A DNA stretch of 64,000 nucleotides, taken from the NCBI GenBank assembly GCA_021776635.1, contig JAJFFN010000020.1, forward strand, positions 1-64,000. The letters run 5' to 3'. Every line of letters begins with the position of its first letter. Position 1 is the first letter of the stretch. Both the position numbers and the translations under genes were made by a program. This document shows, one piece after another, positions 1 to 8,660 of this stretch. A model generated the notes under the pieces. That model made no database searches, was not told where the DNA came from, and worked only from the letters and a program-made list of their open reading frames with translations. The stretch comes from Robiginitomaculum sp. (GTDB lineage Bacteria > Pseudomonadota > Alphaproteobacteria > Caulobacterales > Maricaulaceae).

Positions 1-189
1 AGGGCACAAGACCCCGTGAATGTGTCGCTGTCTCCTAACGGTCCCGAAAGCAAAAATGGGGCACCGCGTCGGAAACACCTCCTGTTCACGGAACAAACTC
101 GGGCGCTCAAAGTGATTCCATATTAAAGTGGAGTGCTCTAGTGACGACGAAGCTGCACATGTAGGGAATGTTGGGTTTAAAGTACGGTT

Positions 190-570
190 CTACCGGATTA
201 ATTCAATTTGGACATCACTTGTAAAGGATGCCCACGCCCGATCTGCCGTTAGAATTTTATTTCTTCTTAGTAGCCCCAATGCGATGCAAGCTCTATCGCC
301 AAGAGACAAGCCCAGTGATTTTGTGTCCCGGCGAAGTTGACCCGTTAATATTGATGTGGGCGTATCAAAACTGATAATTTCTATTCCTAAAGCAAGGAGT
401 ATGTGCTCTGCGGTTGCAGCGTCAATACCCCGATCAACCATTTTGGCGACCACTTCAGATGCATTTACGGTGCTGATAGATGAGTAACCAATGGATTTTG
501 CAACCATATCAGCCCCTGGTTCTTTCCAGAGCAATGCCAGCACAGCCGAGCTGTCTAAGACAATATTCAT
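190..570 (-). CDS. PIN-domain ribonuclease toxin, VapC-like
   Basis: This 126-residue protein has the length and layout of a VapC PIN toxin, a Mg-dependent RNase. Acidic residues expected in the active site are visible: D6 in the opening LDSSA motif, E39 in NASEV, D92 in LGDRA and D110 in LTADRAW. Its ATG overlaps the stop codon of the upstream antitoxin gene (ATGA), so the pair is translationally coupled. The family cleaves tRNA or rRNA when its antitoxin is degraded; the target here cannot be predicted. The family call is secure and the toxin role follows from context. Confidence 0.88.
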   Translation of the reverse strand: MNIVLDSSAVLALLWKEPGADMVAKSIGYSSISTVNASEVVAKMVDRGIDAATAEHILLALGIEIISFDTPTSILTGQLRRDTKSLGLSLGDRACIALGLLRRNKILTADRAWASFTSDVQIELIR

Positions 571-1061
571 ATGGTCTCTTCGCGTCGTGCTTCTTCGCGG
601 CGCTCTTTTATTAATTCATCGACAACAGAGCCCGTGCCATTGTCCATATTTGCGACAAGACCTTGTAGTTGGGCAATAGCGCATACGGGTGACAATACAC
701 GCAACTCGCCATTAACGACCTGAGCAGTGACAGTATTAGTTTTATCAAGCATCATTGCATCTCTCAGCAAAGCTGGAATCAGGAGTCTGCCATCATGTCC
801 GATTGTAAGGCGAACTGGCATAACATTTCCGGGCTCTGCAACAAAATTATTGCCGTCTTCGCGTTTTTTGTAAGATTTATGCCATTGGGAGTATTGCGTT
901 GAAGCCGTATTGGTATTGCCACCCTCCCTGGTATATTTTTGTATTACATCTTTTCTCAGGGCGCGTTGTCCAGTTTGTGATGTTAGTTCATCCGCGATTT
1001 CCCACACACGAGCAACTTTCCCCACTTTTGGGTGATGCGATCCCATCGTTTCCATTTGCAT
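567..1061 (-). CDS. Antitoxin with AbrB/SpoVT-like domain and extra N-terminal domain
   Basis: The C-terminal part (about residues 80-130, with RLTIGHDGRLLIPALLRDAM) is a swapped-hairpin AbrB/SpoVT type DNA-binding domain, as in VapB antitoxins. The first 65 residues form a separate basic domain (VARVWEIADEL, RKDVIQKYTREGG, TASTQYSQWHKSYKKR) that looks helical and could be a winged helix, so the protein is about twice the length of an ordinary VapB. The ATG at 1061 is chosen because GGAG lies six bases upstream; an in-frame ATG at 1073 overlaps that same GGAG. The acidic and basic tail (ELIKERREEARREE) probably wraps the PIN toxin. It is expected to repress its own promoter. Confidence 0.75.
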   Translation of the reverse strand: MQMETMGSHHPKVGKVARVWEIADELTSQTGQRALRKDVIQKYTREGGNTNTASTQYSQWHKSYKKREDGNNFVAEPGNVMPVRLTIGHDGRLLIPALLRDAMMLDKTNTVTAQVVNGELRVLSPVCAIAQLQGLVANMDNGTGSVVDELIKERREEARREETI

Positions 1062-1078
1062 ATTAATCTCCATATATA

Positions 1079-1132
1079 AAAAATATAAAATACAGGAAAA
1101 ATATAAAATACTGGAAAAATAATAAATGTCAA
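1079..1132 (-). promoter_or_regulatory. Promoter and tandem operator of the PIN/AbrB operon
   Basis: On the minus strand a perfect -35 TTGACA (1132-1127) is followed after 16 bases by TATTTT (1110-1105). Overlapping and following the -10 are two head-to-tail 18-base repeats (1079-1096 and 1097-1114) that differ at one base. This is the layout expected for an autorepressed antitoxin promoter. The further upstream stretch 1131-1170 is an AAATA-type simple repeat. Confidence 0.6.
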
Positions 1133-1177
1133 TAAAATAAAATAAAATAAATCAAAATAAAATAAATAATAACAGTG

Positions 1178-2293
1178 CTAATACGCACACCGATTCTCAT
1201 CGATCTTACCTTTGGTGCGAGCGATAAATGCGCTGATGTTTTTCATTTGCACAAAACGTTTCGGGGTAGGGTAGATTAAAAGTAGATATTGCCCTTCGCT
1301 GACATCTTTGACATCAAAGCTTGGGTTTTTGGGATCATCAACAATGATTGGGTGTACGTTGGCGGCTTTAATATCTGGAATGTGAATTTGCAAACGTTCA
1401 ACGGTTCCCAAGAGACCTGCGGAATGAAAACTGCCGTCAATATGCATGACCTTGCGGCCAGGATTAGCTTTCATGTGCAAAGCGATGCTTTCAGCCATAG
1501 TATCGTCGCGGGAGACTTGGGCGGCATAACGGTAAAACTTTTTGCGTTCTTTATCTTCGGCACTTTCGTTCGGGTCATCAACACTATGCCCCGCCGCCGC
1601 ATCCATAAAACTATAAAATTTATCTTTGTAGGCACCGTCGCCCGTATGCAGTTTTTGCGCAATCCAAGTGCGAGGTTCGCCCTCAAGTTCATTGAGGAAG
1701 TCTGGCCCGCGTTCACCAACACAAGAAACCATATTGCCGGGCACTTCGGCTGCAATAACGGGCAAGCCGTTATTTTTGGCAAATTCGACAAGCGGACGGT
1801 AAGAAGAACGGTAATGATCCCAAGCTTTGCCGTCATGGATCAAGGTTTCTTCGCCGATTTTCCCGGCCAGATAGTCATCAACCACGACCTGCTGGGAACG
1901 TTCAAATTGTTCCATGGACAAGGCTATGTCCGAATATTTTGCATGTAGTCCCGAGAAAATTTTAGACTGTACATAATGACTGGCTGCATGTCCGTGAGCT
2001 TCGCCAACAAAAATAGCGTCATAACCCGCAAGGTCGGCGACGACAGTGTCCATATCAACAACGCGCGGCGCAACGCCACCCAATTGTGTTTCGATTAGAA
2101 TAAAGTCTGAGAAACTGTTGATTGGTGAAGATACGCTATATGTATTGCCATCTTCTGATAAGGATATGCTCGTTGCGGCTTGGTTCGTCTTGACAGTACT
2201 GTCATTTGCCTCAGTTGAAACATTGATCATTGTATGGCAAGCTGACAAACTTAAGATGGCCGCACCAAGCATCAGGAATTTTAGTTTTAACAT
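1178..2293 (-). CDS. ChaN-like lipoprotein (haem/iron-linked Tiki-superfamily fold)
   Basis: The protein starts with a lipoprotein signal ending in LSLSAC (Cys19). The body carries the ChaN/DUF399 signatures: IFVGEAHGHAASH near the start of the domain, LSMEQFERS, and MHIDGSFHSAG near the end, with conserved Glu and His residues that bind metal or haem in this family. The start at 2293 is set by GGAGAA seven bases upstream and by the signal peptide; an upstream in-frame start would add a non-signal leader. It is the last gene behind the TonB receptor, with about 65 bases between them, which suggests a role in iron or haem handling linked to that receptor. ChaN homologues in other bacteria are iron-regulated; no Fur box was identified here. 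Confidence 0.8.
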   Translation of the reverse strand: MLKLKFLMLGAAILSLSACHTMINVSTEANDSTVKTNQAATSISLSEDGNTYSVSSPINSFSDFILIETQLGGVAPRVVDMDTVVADLAGYDAIFVGEAHGHAASHYVQSKIFSGLHAKYSDIALSMEQFERSQQVVVDDYLAGKIGEETLIHDGKAWDHYRSSYRPLVEFAKNNGLPVIAAEVPGNMVSCVGERGPDFLNELEGEPRTWIAQKLHTGDGAYKDKFYSFMDAAAGHSVDDPNESAEDKERKKFYRYAAQVSRDDTMAESIALHMKANPGRKVMHIDGSFHSAGLLGTVERLQIHIPDIKAANVHPIIVDDPKNPSFDVKDVSEGQYLLLIYPTPKRFVQMKNISAFIARTKGKIDENRCAY

Positions 2294-2359
2294 TGAGTGT
2301 TCTCCAAAAAAAAAGATGGGGATCAAAAACCCCCATCCATAAATGTGTATAATTACCTT

Positions 2360-4918
2360 CTAGAACGTCTTGCGAACCGTCGCTCCAAATTCACGTGGTA
2401 GACGTGGATTGCCAATAAAGGCACGTTGGAACGAGCGGTTTGGGTCAATAAAGCGCTGAGCCGAAACCACAGCATCTTCTTTCGTTAGATTCCGTCCCCA
2501 AACAGTGATGCTCAAGCCGTTAGTCGTTATACCAATTCCAGCATTAACAAGCGTGTTATCCCCTACATAGGCAAGATTATGTACTTGGACAAATTTCTTG
2601 CTCTCATGAGATAAATTTGCATTGAGATTAAGATCAAAATCATCTGTTAAAGCGTGTGTATAGTTCATACCGATGTTAAAGGTATGCTTGGGTGAACGCG
2701 GTAATTGACGACCAACGATTGAGCCGAACAGCGTATTGTCTGCACTACAGGGTAGAGTAGGATCTTGCAGACCAATAGAACAGTTAAGACGACGATCATC
2801 AGCCACGTCTAGGTGACGCCCTTCGTTAAGGTCAGTACCGCGCTTGATTTCAGAATCAGCCAACGCGTAATTTGCGTTTAATATTAAGCCAGGTACACTC
2901 GGTACTCTGTAGATCATTTCAGCTTCAAGTCCTTGAACGCGAACTTTACCAACATTGGAAATCACGGTTGTTGTACCAGTACCGCCTGGCAGAGTTGCCG
3001 CCTGGGTCAATTGATAATCGGTGATGGTGTTATAATAACCGGCCAGATTTAAAATCAAAGTGCCGTCCATAAATGTATTTTTAACGCCACCTTCATATGC
3101 CCACACGGTTTCTTCATCAAAAGATCCAAATCCCAACGGAATGGCGTTGGTGTTGTTAAAACCGCCCGGCTTGTCACCGCGCGCCACAACCGCATAGACA
3201 TTCGTATTATCGCTGGCTTGATATTTTGCGGTAAAGCGCGGGTTGAAACTGTTGAAGGTTTCTTCCCTGATGACTTCTGGGTCCACTGTAAATGCGGTTT
3301 GCAGACCGACATAGTTAAAGATAGCCGAACGCGATATTGTGCTATTGATAATTCTTTCTGACTTGTAACGGGCTTCCGCCGTCAAGGCCAAATCGTCCGT
3401 GACATCAAAGTCAATACTACCAAATATTGCGAGGTTTCGCCGTTCGCTATCACGCAAACTGCGGTCGGCGGCAAATTCTAGCTCGTCCAGTTCACTGCCA
3501 AAATTCAAAATCGAATCAAAGCCAGGTACTGAGAAACAAGGCGCAAACGCATCACCGGCATGGGCTGCGCATTGTGCAATCATACGGGCTTCTTGGGCTG
3601 CAAAGCCTTCCATAAGAAGCTCGTTCAGAGCCGCTGGCGCTTGACGCGTACCCTCGGAATCGGAAGACCCGCCGTAGTAATAACCACCAATCATAGTTTG
3701 GAACTTACCACCATCATAATTTAAGCGAAGTTCGTGAGAATGATCACTAGAGGTACCTTTTCCTACCGAAGCAAAATCGGCCGGATCGTCGATCACATAC
3801 GCATGGAAGAAAAACGGTCCGAATACTGGAAATACCGGCCCGATATAAACCGCAAATGGCGCCAAGCTGGTTCCTTGATGATCAAAATCAAATTTAAACT
3901 CATTATTATCGGCGTTAAAACCGTTGATGAACTCGATATTGAACTGATCATTTACATCATAGCTGATAGACAGACTGGATTGTAAGCTTTCTGTCTCTTC
4001 AAACCCTTTTTCGCCCAGTTGGCGCACATCATCAATGTTGATGGCGCGCTCGGTTATTTCGCCGCCAAAATACCTACCATTACCAAGAAGCGTGCCGCCG
4101 TCGTCCGGAAATAGATTATTGTCTTCCGGATCAGTAGAAAATAGACGTGGTTGGTCATCATTAAGTTTAGATAAGCGAACTCGTGCTCGAACATTTAAGC
4201 GATCAGTTGGCTCGTAAAACAGTGCCAACGAGACTGCGCCGGATTCTTGTTGGCCGACTTTTGTGCCGTCAAATTCATTGGTGAACGGACCCCCACGCGT
4301 AAAATAACGACCATGCAAGCTAGCAGATACAGTATCGCTAACGGGTCCGCGTATTGTTCCAGCTGCCTCAAAACGGTTGAATGAACCGGCATCAAGTTTC
4401 ACATCACCCGAAAACTCATCAGACGGAGACTTGGTGATAATGTTAATAGCGCCGGAGTAGGTGTTGCGGCCATAAAGTGCGGACTGCGGTCCTTTAACGA
4501 CTTCGATGCGTTCAGCGTCGGTTAAATCGTAATCTAGAATAGAGCCGTTAAGCAAGATACCGTCTACGAAAGTTGAAACACCAGATGCGCCAAGAATGGT
4601 TGCTTGCCCGCGAATGACAGGGCGAACGCCACTTGTACGGCCAAATTCGTCGTCTAATGAAAACCCAGGTGTGGATTTGGCAATGTCCGCCATATCGCGG
4701 ATACCTGCTGCTTCAATCATATTTGCCGTAAAGGCAGATATAGACAGCGGTGTTTCTTGGATGTTTTCTTCGCGTTTACGCGCTGTAACTATGATTTGGT
4801 CAAAGCGTTTAACTTTTGTTTCGCCGTCGTCAGCTTGTGCCGATGCGGTAATGCCGAGGCTCATGAGCAATCCGAGTGCTGCTCCTGAAGCCATAAGTTT
4901 GTTTTTAAATGTAGTCAT
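2360..4918 (-). CDS. TonB-dependent outer membrane receptor
   Basis: This is a full-length TonB-dependent receptor of about 852 residues. A signal peptide ends near ITASAQA, followed by a TonB-box/plug start (FDQIIVTARKRE), the plug motif GPQSALYGRNTYSGAIN and a 22-strand barrel ending in a C-terminal Phe (TVRKTF). AGGAGG five to ten bases before ATG 4918 fixes the start. It imports a ligand across the outer membrane using TonB-ExbBD energy. It is of the sphingomonad/Hyphomonad type often linked to complex organic substrates rather than a clear siderophore receptor. It lies in the same direction as the propeller lipoprotein, MFS, aldehyde dehydrogenase and nitrilase-like genes, which suggests uptake of the substrate they process. 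Confidence 0.93.
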   Translation of the reverse strand: MTTFKNKLMASGAALGLLMSLGITASAQADDGETKVKRFDQIIVTARKREENIQETPLSISAFTANMIEAAGIRDMADIAKSTPGFSLDDEFGRTSGVRPVIRGQATILGASGVSTFVDGILLNGSILDYDLTDAERIEVVKGPQSALYGRNTYSGAINIITKSPSDEFSGDVKLDAGSFNRFEAAGTIRGPVSDTVSASLHGRYFTRGGPFTNEFDGTKVGQQESGAVSLALFYEPTDRLNVRARVRLSKLNDDQPRLFSTDPEDNNLFPDDGGTLLGNGRYFGGEITERAINIDDVRQLGEKGFEETESLQSSLSISYDVNDQFNIEFINGFNADNNEFKFDFDHQGTSLAPFAVYIGPVFPVFGPFFFHAYVIDDPADFASVGKGTSSDHSHELRLNYDGGKFQTMIGGYYYGGSSDSEGTRQAPAALNELLMEGFAAQEARMIAQCAAHAGDAFAPCFSVPGFDSILNFGSELDELEFAADRSLRDSERRNLAIFGSIDFDVTDDLALTAEARYKSERIINSTISRSAIFNYVGLQTAFTVDPEVIREETFNSFNPRFTAKYQASDNTNVYAVVARGDKPGGFNNTNAIPLGFGSFDEETVWAYEGGVKNTFMDGTLILNLAGYYNTITDYQLTQAATLPGGTGTTTVISNVGKVRVQGLEAEMIYRVPSVPGLILNANYALADSEIKRGTDLNEGRHLDVADDRRLNCSIGLQDPTLPCSADNTLFGSIVGRQLPRSPKHTFNIGMNYTHALTDDFDLNLNANLSHESKKFVQVHNLAYVGDNTLVNAGIGITTNGLSITVWGRNLTKEDAVVSAQRFIDPNRSFQRAFIGNPRLPREFGATVRKTF

Positions 4919-4987
4919 TGTAGTCCCCTCCTTGATTTGAACTGTATTGTCTCTCTTGTTCCTTGCTCTGTTCTTTGGCTTTTGCTT

Positions 4988-5011
4988 GTGGCCTGTAATA
5001 ATACAGGTCAC
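4988..5011 (-). promoter_or_regulatory. Strong hairpin in the leader of the TonB receptor gene
   Basis: Ten base pairs with one G-T pair form around an ATAA loop: arm 4988-4997 pairs with 5002-5011. It lies in the 140-base gap between the propeller lipoprotein gene and the receptor. No T-run follows on the minus strand, so it is more likely an RNA processing or stability element, or an operator, than a simple terminator. Confidence 0.45.
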
Positions 5012-5058
5012 AATACCTCAAAGGGCTAACACCCCTAAGAGTATGTGATTATACAACC

Positions 5059-6195
5059 CTATTTCACTGGGCCGACATTTAATGACGATATGTCCATTGC
5101 GTAGGTATATAAGTCGGACATAAACCCTTTGCCGACACTACGTGTGAACAACATCTTTGTGCCGTCCGGTGAAACTGACGGAAATCCGTCAAAACTGTCA
5201 TTATATGTTAGCCGCACAGGGGCGCTGCCGTCAATGCTACCAAGAAAAACTTCCCAGTTCATTGGATTATCGACCAGTGGGCGGACGAAAACATAATGTT
5301 TTCCGTCTGGAGTCGGGTATGGAGCCCAATTCATCCACTCATCGGTTGTAATTGGTGTGATTACTTTGGTGTCTGTGTCAACCGTAAATACGGTCATTAA
5401 CGTCATGCTGTGACCTGTATCCTCTGCATTTGGATCCTCACGTTTCCAGGCTCGCATAGTGATAGTTTTGTTATCCGGTAAGAAAAACGGTGCACCTTCT
5501 TGCCATTCAGGTGTGAATGAAATTTGGTGCTCGTTTGTGCCGTCTGAATTCATCATCCAAAGATCAAGCATGCCGTCGATTTGGCGTGTAAATATGATTT
5601 TGGAACCATCAGGTGAGACAGAAACTTCAGCGTCGTAATACTCGTTATTTGTCAAGCGTACGACATTGCCGCCGTCCTTAAGGTCGGCAATATATAGTTC
5701 TGCGCCTTGCGGGTAGTCACTATCGTCTGACCAATTACCAACCGGTACATCCAAATTATCACGGGTTGAAGTGTAAACCACACGTTTGTTATCAGGCATG
5801 ATGAATGAACAAGCATCTTGACCGTGGTCGTTAATACGCCATTTGTTCGCGCCGTCGTCCGTGGTGATCCAGGTAAGCGCACCGCCCGCCGCCCGTTCGT
5901 GTGACGGTGCAACTGCATCTGGGTCCTGGGTCTGGGCGATAATGTGATAGCTGTCTGGGCCGTAATAGGCTTCAGCACTTTCGGGCATATTTGGGATGAG
6001 CCAAATAGGAAGCTCGTTTTCATTGACGCTCTTTTTGTCAACCAGACTGTAATCGGTGCCCACGACAGCAGCTACTTTTGTAACTGTTTTCTCTGCTTCA
6101 GGGGCTTTTGTTTCTGCCCCGTCATTATTGCCACACCCAGCTAGGCCCAATGCCATTGCTAATGTGACCATACTTAATGTTTTTGTGAATTTCAT
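5059..6195 (-). CDS. TolB-like beta-propeller lipoprotein (PD40 repeats)
   Basis: A lipoprotein signal ends in LGLAGC (Cys21), followed by a beta-propeller with TolB/PD40 repeats seen as SPDGSKIIFTR, LPDNKTITMR, TPDGKHYVFVR and SPDGTKMLFTR. Such propellers bind ligands or proteins at the periplasmic face. ATG 6195 is the start because AGGAGG lies five bases upstream; a GTG six bases earlier overlaps that AGGAGG and cannot be used. It is nine bases downstream of the membrane protein gene and is followed by the TonB receptor, so it is probably an accessory binding protein of this uptake locus. It is not the Tol-Pal TolB, which has a different N-terminal domain and gene context. Confidence 0.75.
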   Translation of the reverse strand: MKFTKTLSMVTLAMALGLAGCGNNDGAETKAPEAEKTVTKVAAVVGTDYSLVDKKSVNENELPIWLIPNMPESAEAYYGPDSYHIIAQTQDPDAVAPSHERAAGGALTWITTDDGANKWRINDHGQDACSFIMPDNKRVVYTSTRDNLDVPVGNWSDDSDYPQGAELYIADLKDGGNVVRLTNNEYYDAEVSVSPDGSKIIFTRQIDGMLDLWMMNSDGTNEHQISFTPEWQEGAPFFLPDNKTITMRAWKREDPNAEDTGHSMTLMTVFTVDTDTKVITPITTDEWMNWAPYPTPDGKHYVFVRPLVDNPMNWEVFLGSIDGSAPVRLTYNDSFDGFPSVSPDGTKMLFTRSVGKGFMSDLYTYAMDISSLNVGPVK

Positions 6196-6204
6196 GCTCA
6201 CCTC

Positions 6205-7218
6205 CTAATGTTGATCGATTTGTTTGGTTTTGTTGACGGCAGTTTTTATACTTATGATAGCAAAAACCGTAACGGCTGCGCCTACCAATGCAGAAGCCAG
6301 TGGGTATTCAAATGGGTGCACCCAAAACTCTTTATACCATGACCAGCGTCCGCCAATTTCAACCATATTGTAGAAAATAATTGCAGTCGGGATTGCATAG
6401 CGTAGAGCACTTGTTACCCGTTTGAACCGCATCAATCTTTGGATTAGGTAAAGAGACCAGATACCGAAGAAACCAAAGCTAAAATAGGTAAACCAGTGCT
6501 TTTCACCAATAAGTACCGGATCATACAAAAACATTAGATACACATAGAAAAACCACAGAATAGTCAGCGTTTCAATAGCAACATTATTGGAAAAATTACG
6601 GGTCAAGCCACGCGAAGGTTTTCCAACTTTGATGCGAAAATGTTTGTGCATCCACCGAAACATATTACAGCGTGTCTCTTTATTGAGCATGAAATAAAGC
6701 ATTATAGCCAATAGAAACCCAACTGAGCCCTGCATCATAAAATATTCAGGCTTTGTGGCCGCGCCGTCCGCGCATGCATATGCATACTCACCATTATTAC
6801 ATAGGGTTTTTACACCAAAATAACGTGCGTGGAAATGCAAGGAAAACTCCACCCATCCCGTCCATAACAAACTGGCACCTACAAAGCCGGCCCATGTACC
6901 TGCCACCTCCGTATCGCGCCGAACACCCCACATAATGATAACAATACCGACAATGCCCATAATAAAAGCGGGGAGATAATTGATATTTTCAATCCCAGCA
7001 AAATTTTCGTATCCTTCTGGAATAACTGGTGCAGCATCATAAAATTGCGAATACCAATATTGATGTTTGGCTAGGATTTTTTCCATGACGATCATTACGA
7101 TGTGACCAAGTGGTTGCACTGCGAATACAGCCAAAAAGGCAATTAAGCCCACGAACGGTGGTTTTTTGAATAAATCTAAAAACCCACTTTCCTCTTTTCC
7201 GCCTATTGTCTCACTCAT
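6205..7218 (-). CDS. Multi-pass membrane protein of unknown function
   Basis: I do not recognise a family. The 337-residue protein has about eight hydrophobic segments (for example VGLIAFLAVFAV, AFIMGIVGIVIIMWGV, GFLLAIMLYFML, TLTILWFFYVYLMFL, AIPTAIIFYNMV, and a last one near residue 310). A His-rich stretch WVEFSLHFHARYFG follows the third segment, and Cys residues occur in the loop LCNNGEYAYACADG. The clustered His residues could bind metal, but this is only a suggestion. It sits between the MFS gene and the propeller lipoprotein gene, on the same strand and tightly spaced, so it probably belongs to the same uptake/catabolic operon. Confidence 0.6.
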   Translation of the reverse strand: MSETIGGKEESGFLDLFKKPPFVGLIAFLAVFAVQPLGHIVMIVMEKILAKHQYWYSQFYDAAPVIPEGYENFAGIENINYLPAFIMGIVGIVIIMWGVRRDTEVAGTWAGFVGASLLWTGWVEFSLHFHARYFGVKTLCNNGEYAYACADGAATKPEYFMMQGSVGFLLAIMLYFMLNKETRCNMFRWMHKHFRIKVGKPSRGLTRNFSNNVAIETLTILWFFYVYLMFLYDPVLIGEKHWFTYFSFGFFGIWSLYLIQRLMRFKRVTSALRYAIPTAIIFYNMVEIGGRWSWYKEFWVHPFEYPLASALVGAAVTVFAIISIKTAVNKTKQIDQH

Positions 7219-7280
7219 TTTAAACTCCTTTGTTCCTATTTATTGCAATTGCGAATTATTCGCAACTAAATTATTCTTAT

Positions 7281-8651
7281 TTATTCACTGGTTACACTCG
7301 TATTCACTTTCGGTGATTTGTAACCCGTTTTCATACGTATATAAATTGCGTAAAATAAGATAAGCCCGTTGACGCAACCAACCATAATAAACACGGAATT
7401 GAAATTCAAACCGCTGGCCATTTCACCGCCAACTTTGCTCAAAATCAATAGCCCCAGCGCACCGCAAAAAGCAAAGACGCCCAGCACAGAGCCGCGTATA
7501 TTTATGGGTGCTTCTTGTGCAACAAGCGCCTGTCCGGCCATAATTGCGGAAAACTCGCCCACGCCCAGAAGGATGAGCGGCCCCATAGCGGCTTTTGACA
7601 TAATGTCGTCCGTCATGCCAACGCTGATATAGCCAGCAGCAGCAAGTGACATTGCGATAATCACTGTTGTTGCGCGGTCAAATCTATCCAGTATATACCC
7701 AAAGAACGGTGCCCAAATTAGCGCAGCCAATTGCGGAATGCCTGCGAACCGTCCCATATTGGCCGCGGCTTCTGGTGGGCTCATGCCGTGCTGGTCCAGG
7801 CCTGCATGAAATAGCCACGCCGTTAGGAAGGTGCCGAGCATCAATAAGTCACCGCGTGCAATGAAGCTTTCAACAAATGATAGCCGTAAACGAGGATTAA
7901 CCCGTGCAGCGCCAAAGCCTTCGCGCATAAGTGTGATGACAGGCTTTCTGTCTTGGGTTTTACCGGGCTTGCCTTTCTTTAGGCCCATAAATACGACAAG
8001 CGCAGTAAAAACAGCCAACACTGCTGCCGTCCATAATGTGTAGGTACCGGCTTGCTCGGCTGATAAACCTTTGGCGGAAAAAAAATTCGGAAGTTTGCTA
8101 AGGAGGAATATACCTGTCAGGGCTCCGAACCCGTTAAATAGACCACTAATCGCACCCATTTTTCCGCGTGTGTAGTTTTGCGGATAATCAGAAAGCACTG
8201 TTGCCATCATACCGCCCAGTGCCGCCGCACCCAATCCCATCATAGCACGTATCATCAATAAATGCGTATAAGTGTGCGCGAGTGGATAAAGAGCAAATCC
8301 AACACCAATCCACAAAAAACCTAGAGCAAATATAGGCCTGCGACCTATTTTATCGGACATGGCACCGATATAAGGGGAGACCAGTAAAAACACCATTTCG
8401 CCGACAAAAGATAAATTGCCGACGGCTCTTCCAATTTCACTGTCTGGTATATCAAGGTGCACCCGCAGGATATAATTTTGAATGGCACTGAGAAAGGAAA
8501 GGAAAGCAATTGTCCAAAACGCGGAAAATAAGTATGTGCGCGCATTCCAACGAGTCACGCCCGGCTCTAGGTGTACAGCACCAAAGACAAATTTCTCACC
8601 ATTCTCATCAATTGAGGTGTTGGGATCTGAAATGTTAATATTACCAGCCAT
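7281..8651 (-). CDS. MFS transporter
   Basis: The 456-residue protein has twelve predicted membrane spans and the MFS loop 2-3 motif (GAMSDKIGRRP, around residue 100) plus a related GYILDRFDRAT motif in the second half. A soluble leader of about 35 residues precedes the first span. It starts nine bases after the aldehyde dehydrogenase gene stop and precedes the unknown membrane protein, so it is likely the inner membrane permease for the substrate or product handled by this operon. The substrate is unknown. Confidence 0.85.
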   Translation of the reverse strand: MAGNINISDPNTSIDENGEKFVFGAVHLEPGVTRWNARTYLFSAFWTIAFLSFLSAIQNYILRVHLDIPDSEIGRAVGNLSFVGEMVFLLVSPYIGAMSDKIGRRPIFALGFLWIGVGFALYPLAHTYTHLLMIRAMMGLGAAALGGMMATVLSDYPQNYTRGKMGAISGLFNGFGALTGIFLLSKLPNFFSAKGLSAEQAGTYTLWTAAVLAVFTALVVFMGLKKGKPGKTQDRKPVITLMREGFGAARVNPRLRLSFVESFIARGDLLMLGTFLTAWLFHAGLDQHGMSPPEAAANMGRFAGIPQLAALIWAPFFGYILDRFDRATTVIIAMSLAAAGYISVGMTDDIMSKAAMGPLILLGVGEFSAIMAGQALVAQEAPINIRGSVLGVFAFCGALGLLILSKVGGEMASGLNFNSVFIMVGCVNGLILFYAIYIRMKTGYKSPKVNTSVTSE

Positions 8652-8660
8652 TTCCCGTCC

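Noticed and set aside
1-126. Open plus-strand frame ending in TAA at 124-126, possibly the tail of a gene from the left
   Set aside because: Only about 41 codons are visible, the sequence matches nothing I know, and there is no supporting context inside the window.
128-340. Plus-strand GTG-started frame of 70 codons
   Set aside because: It overlaps the PIN toxin gene on the other strand, has no ribosome binding site and no recognisable product.
1131-1170. AAATA-type repeats as a possible origin or CRISPR-like array
   Set aside because: The units are short simple repeats without spacers; they are simply the AT-rich upstream part of the toxin-antitoxin promoter.
1289-1948. Long antisense frame inside the ChaN-like gene
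   Set aside because: The opposite strand has a full lipoprotein with a clear signal peptide and family motifs, so this frame is a shadow.
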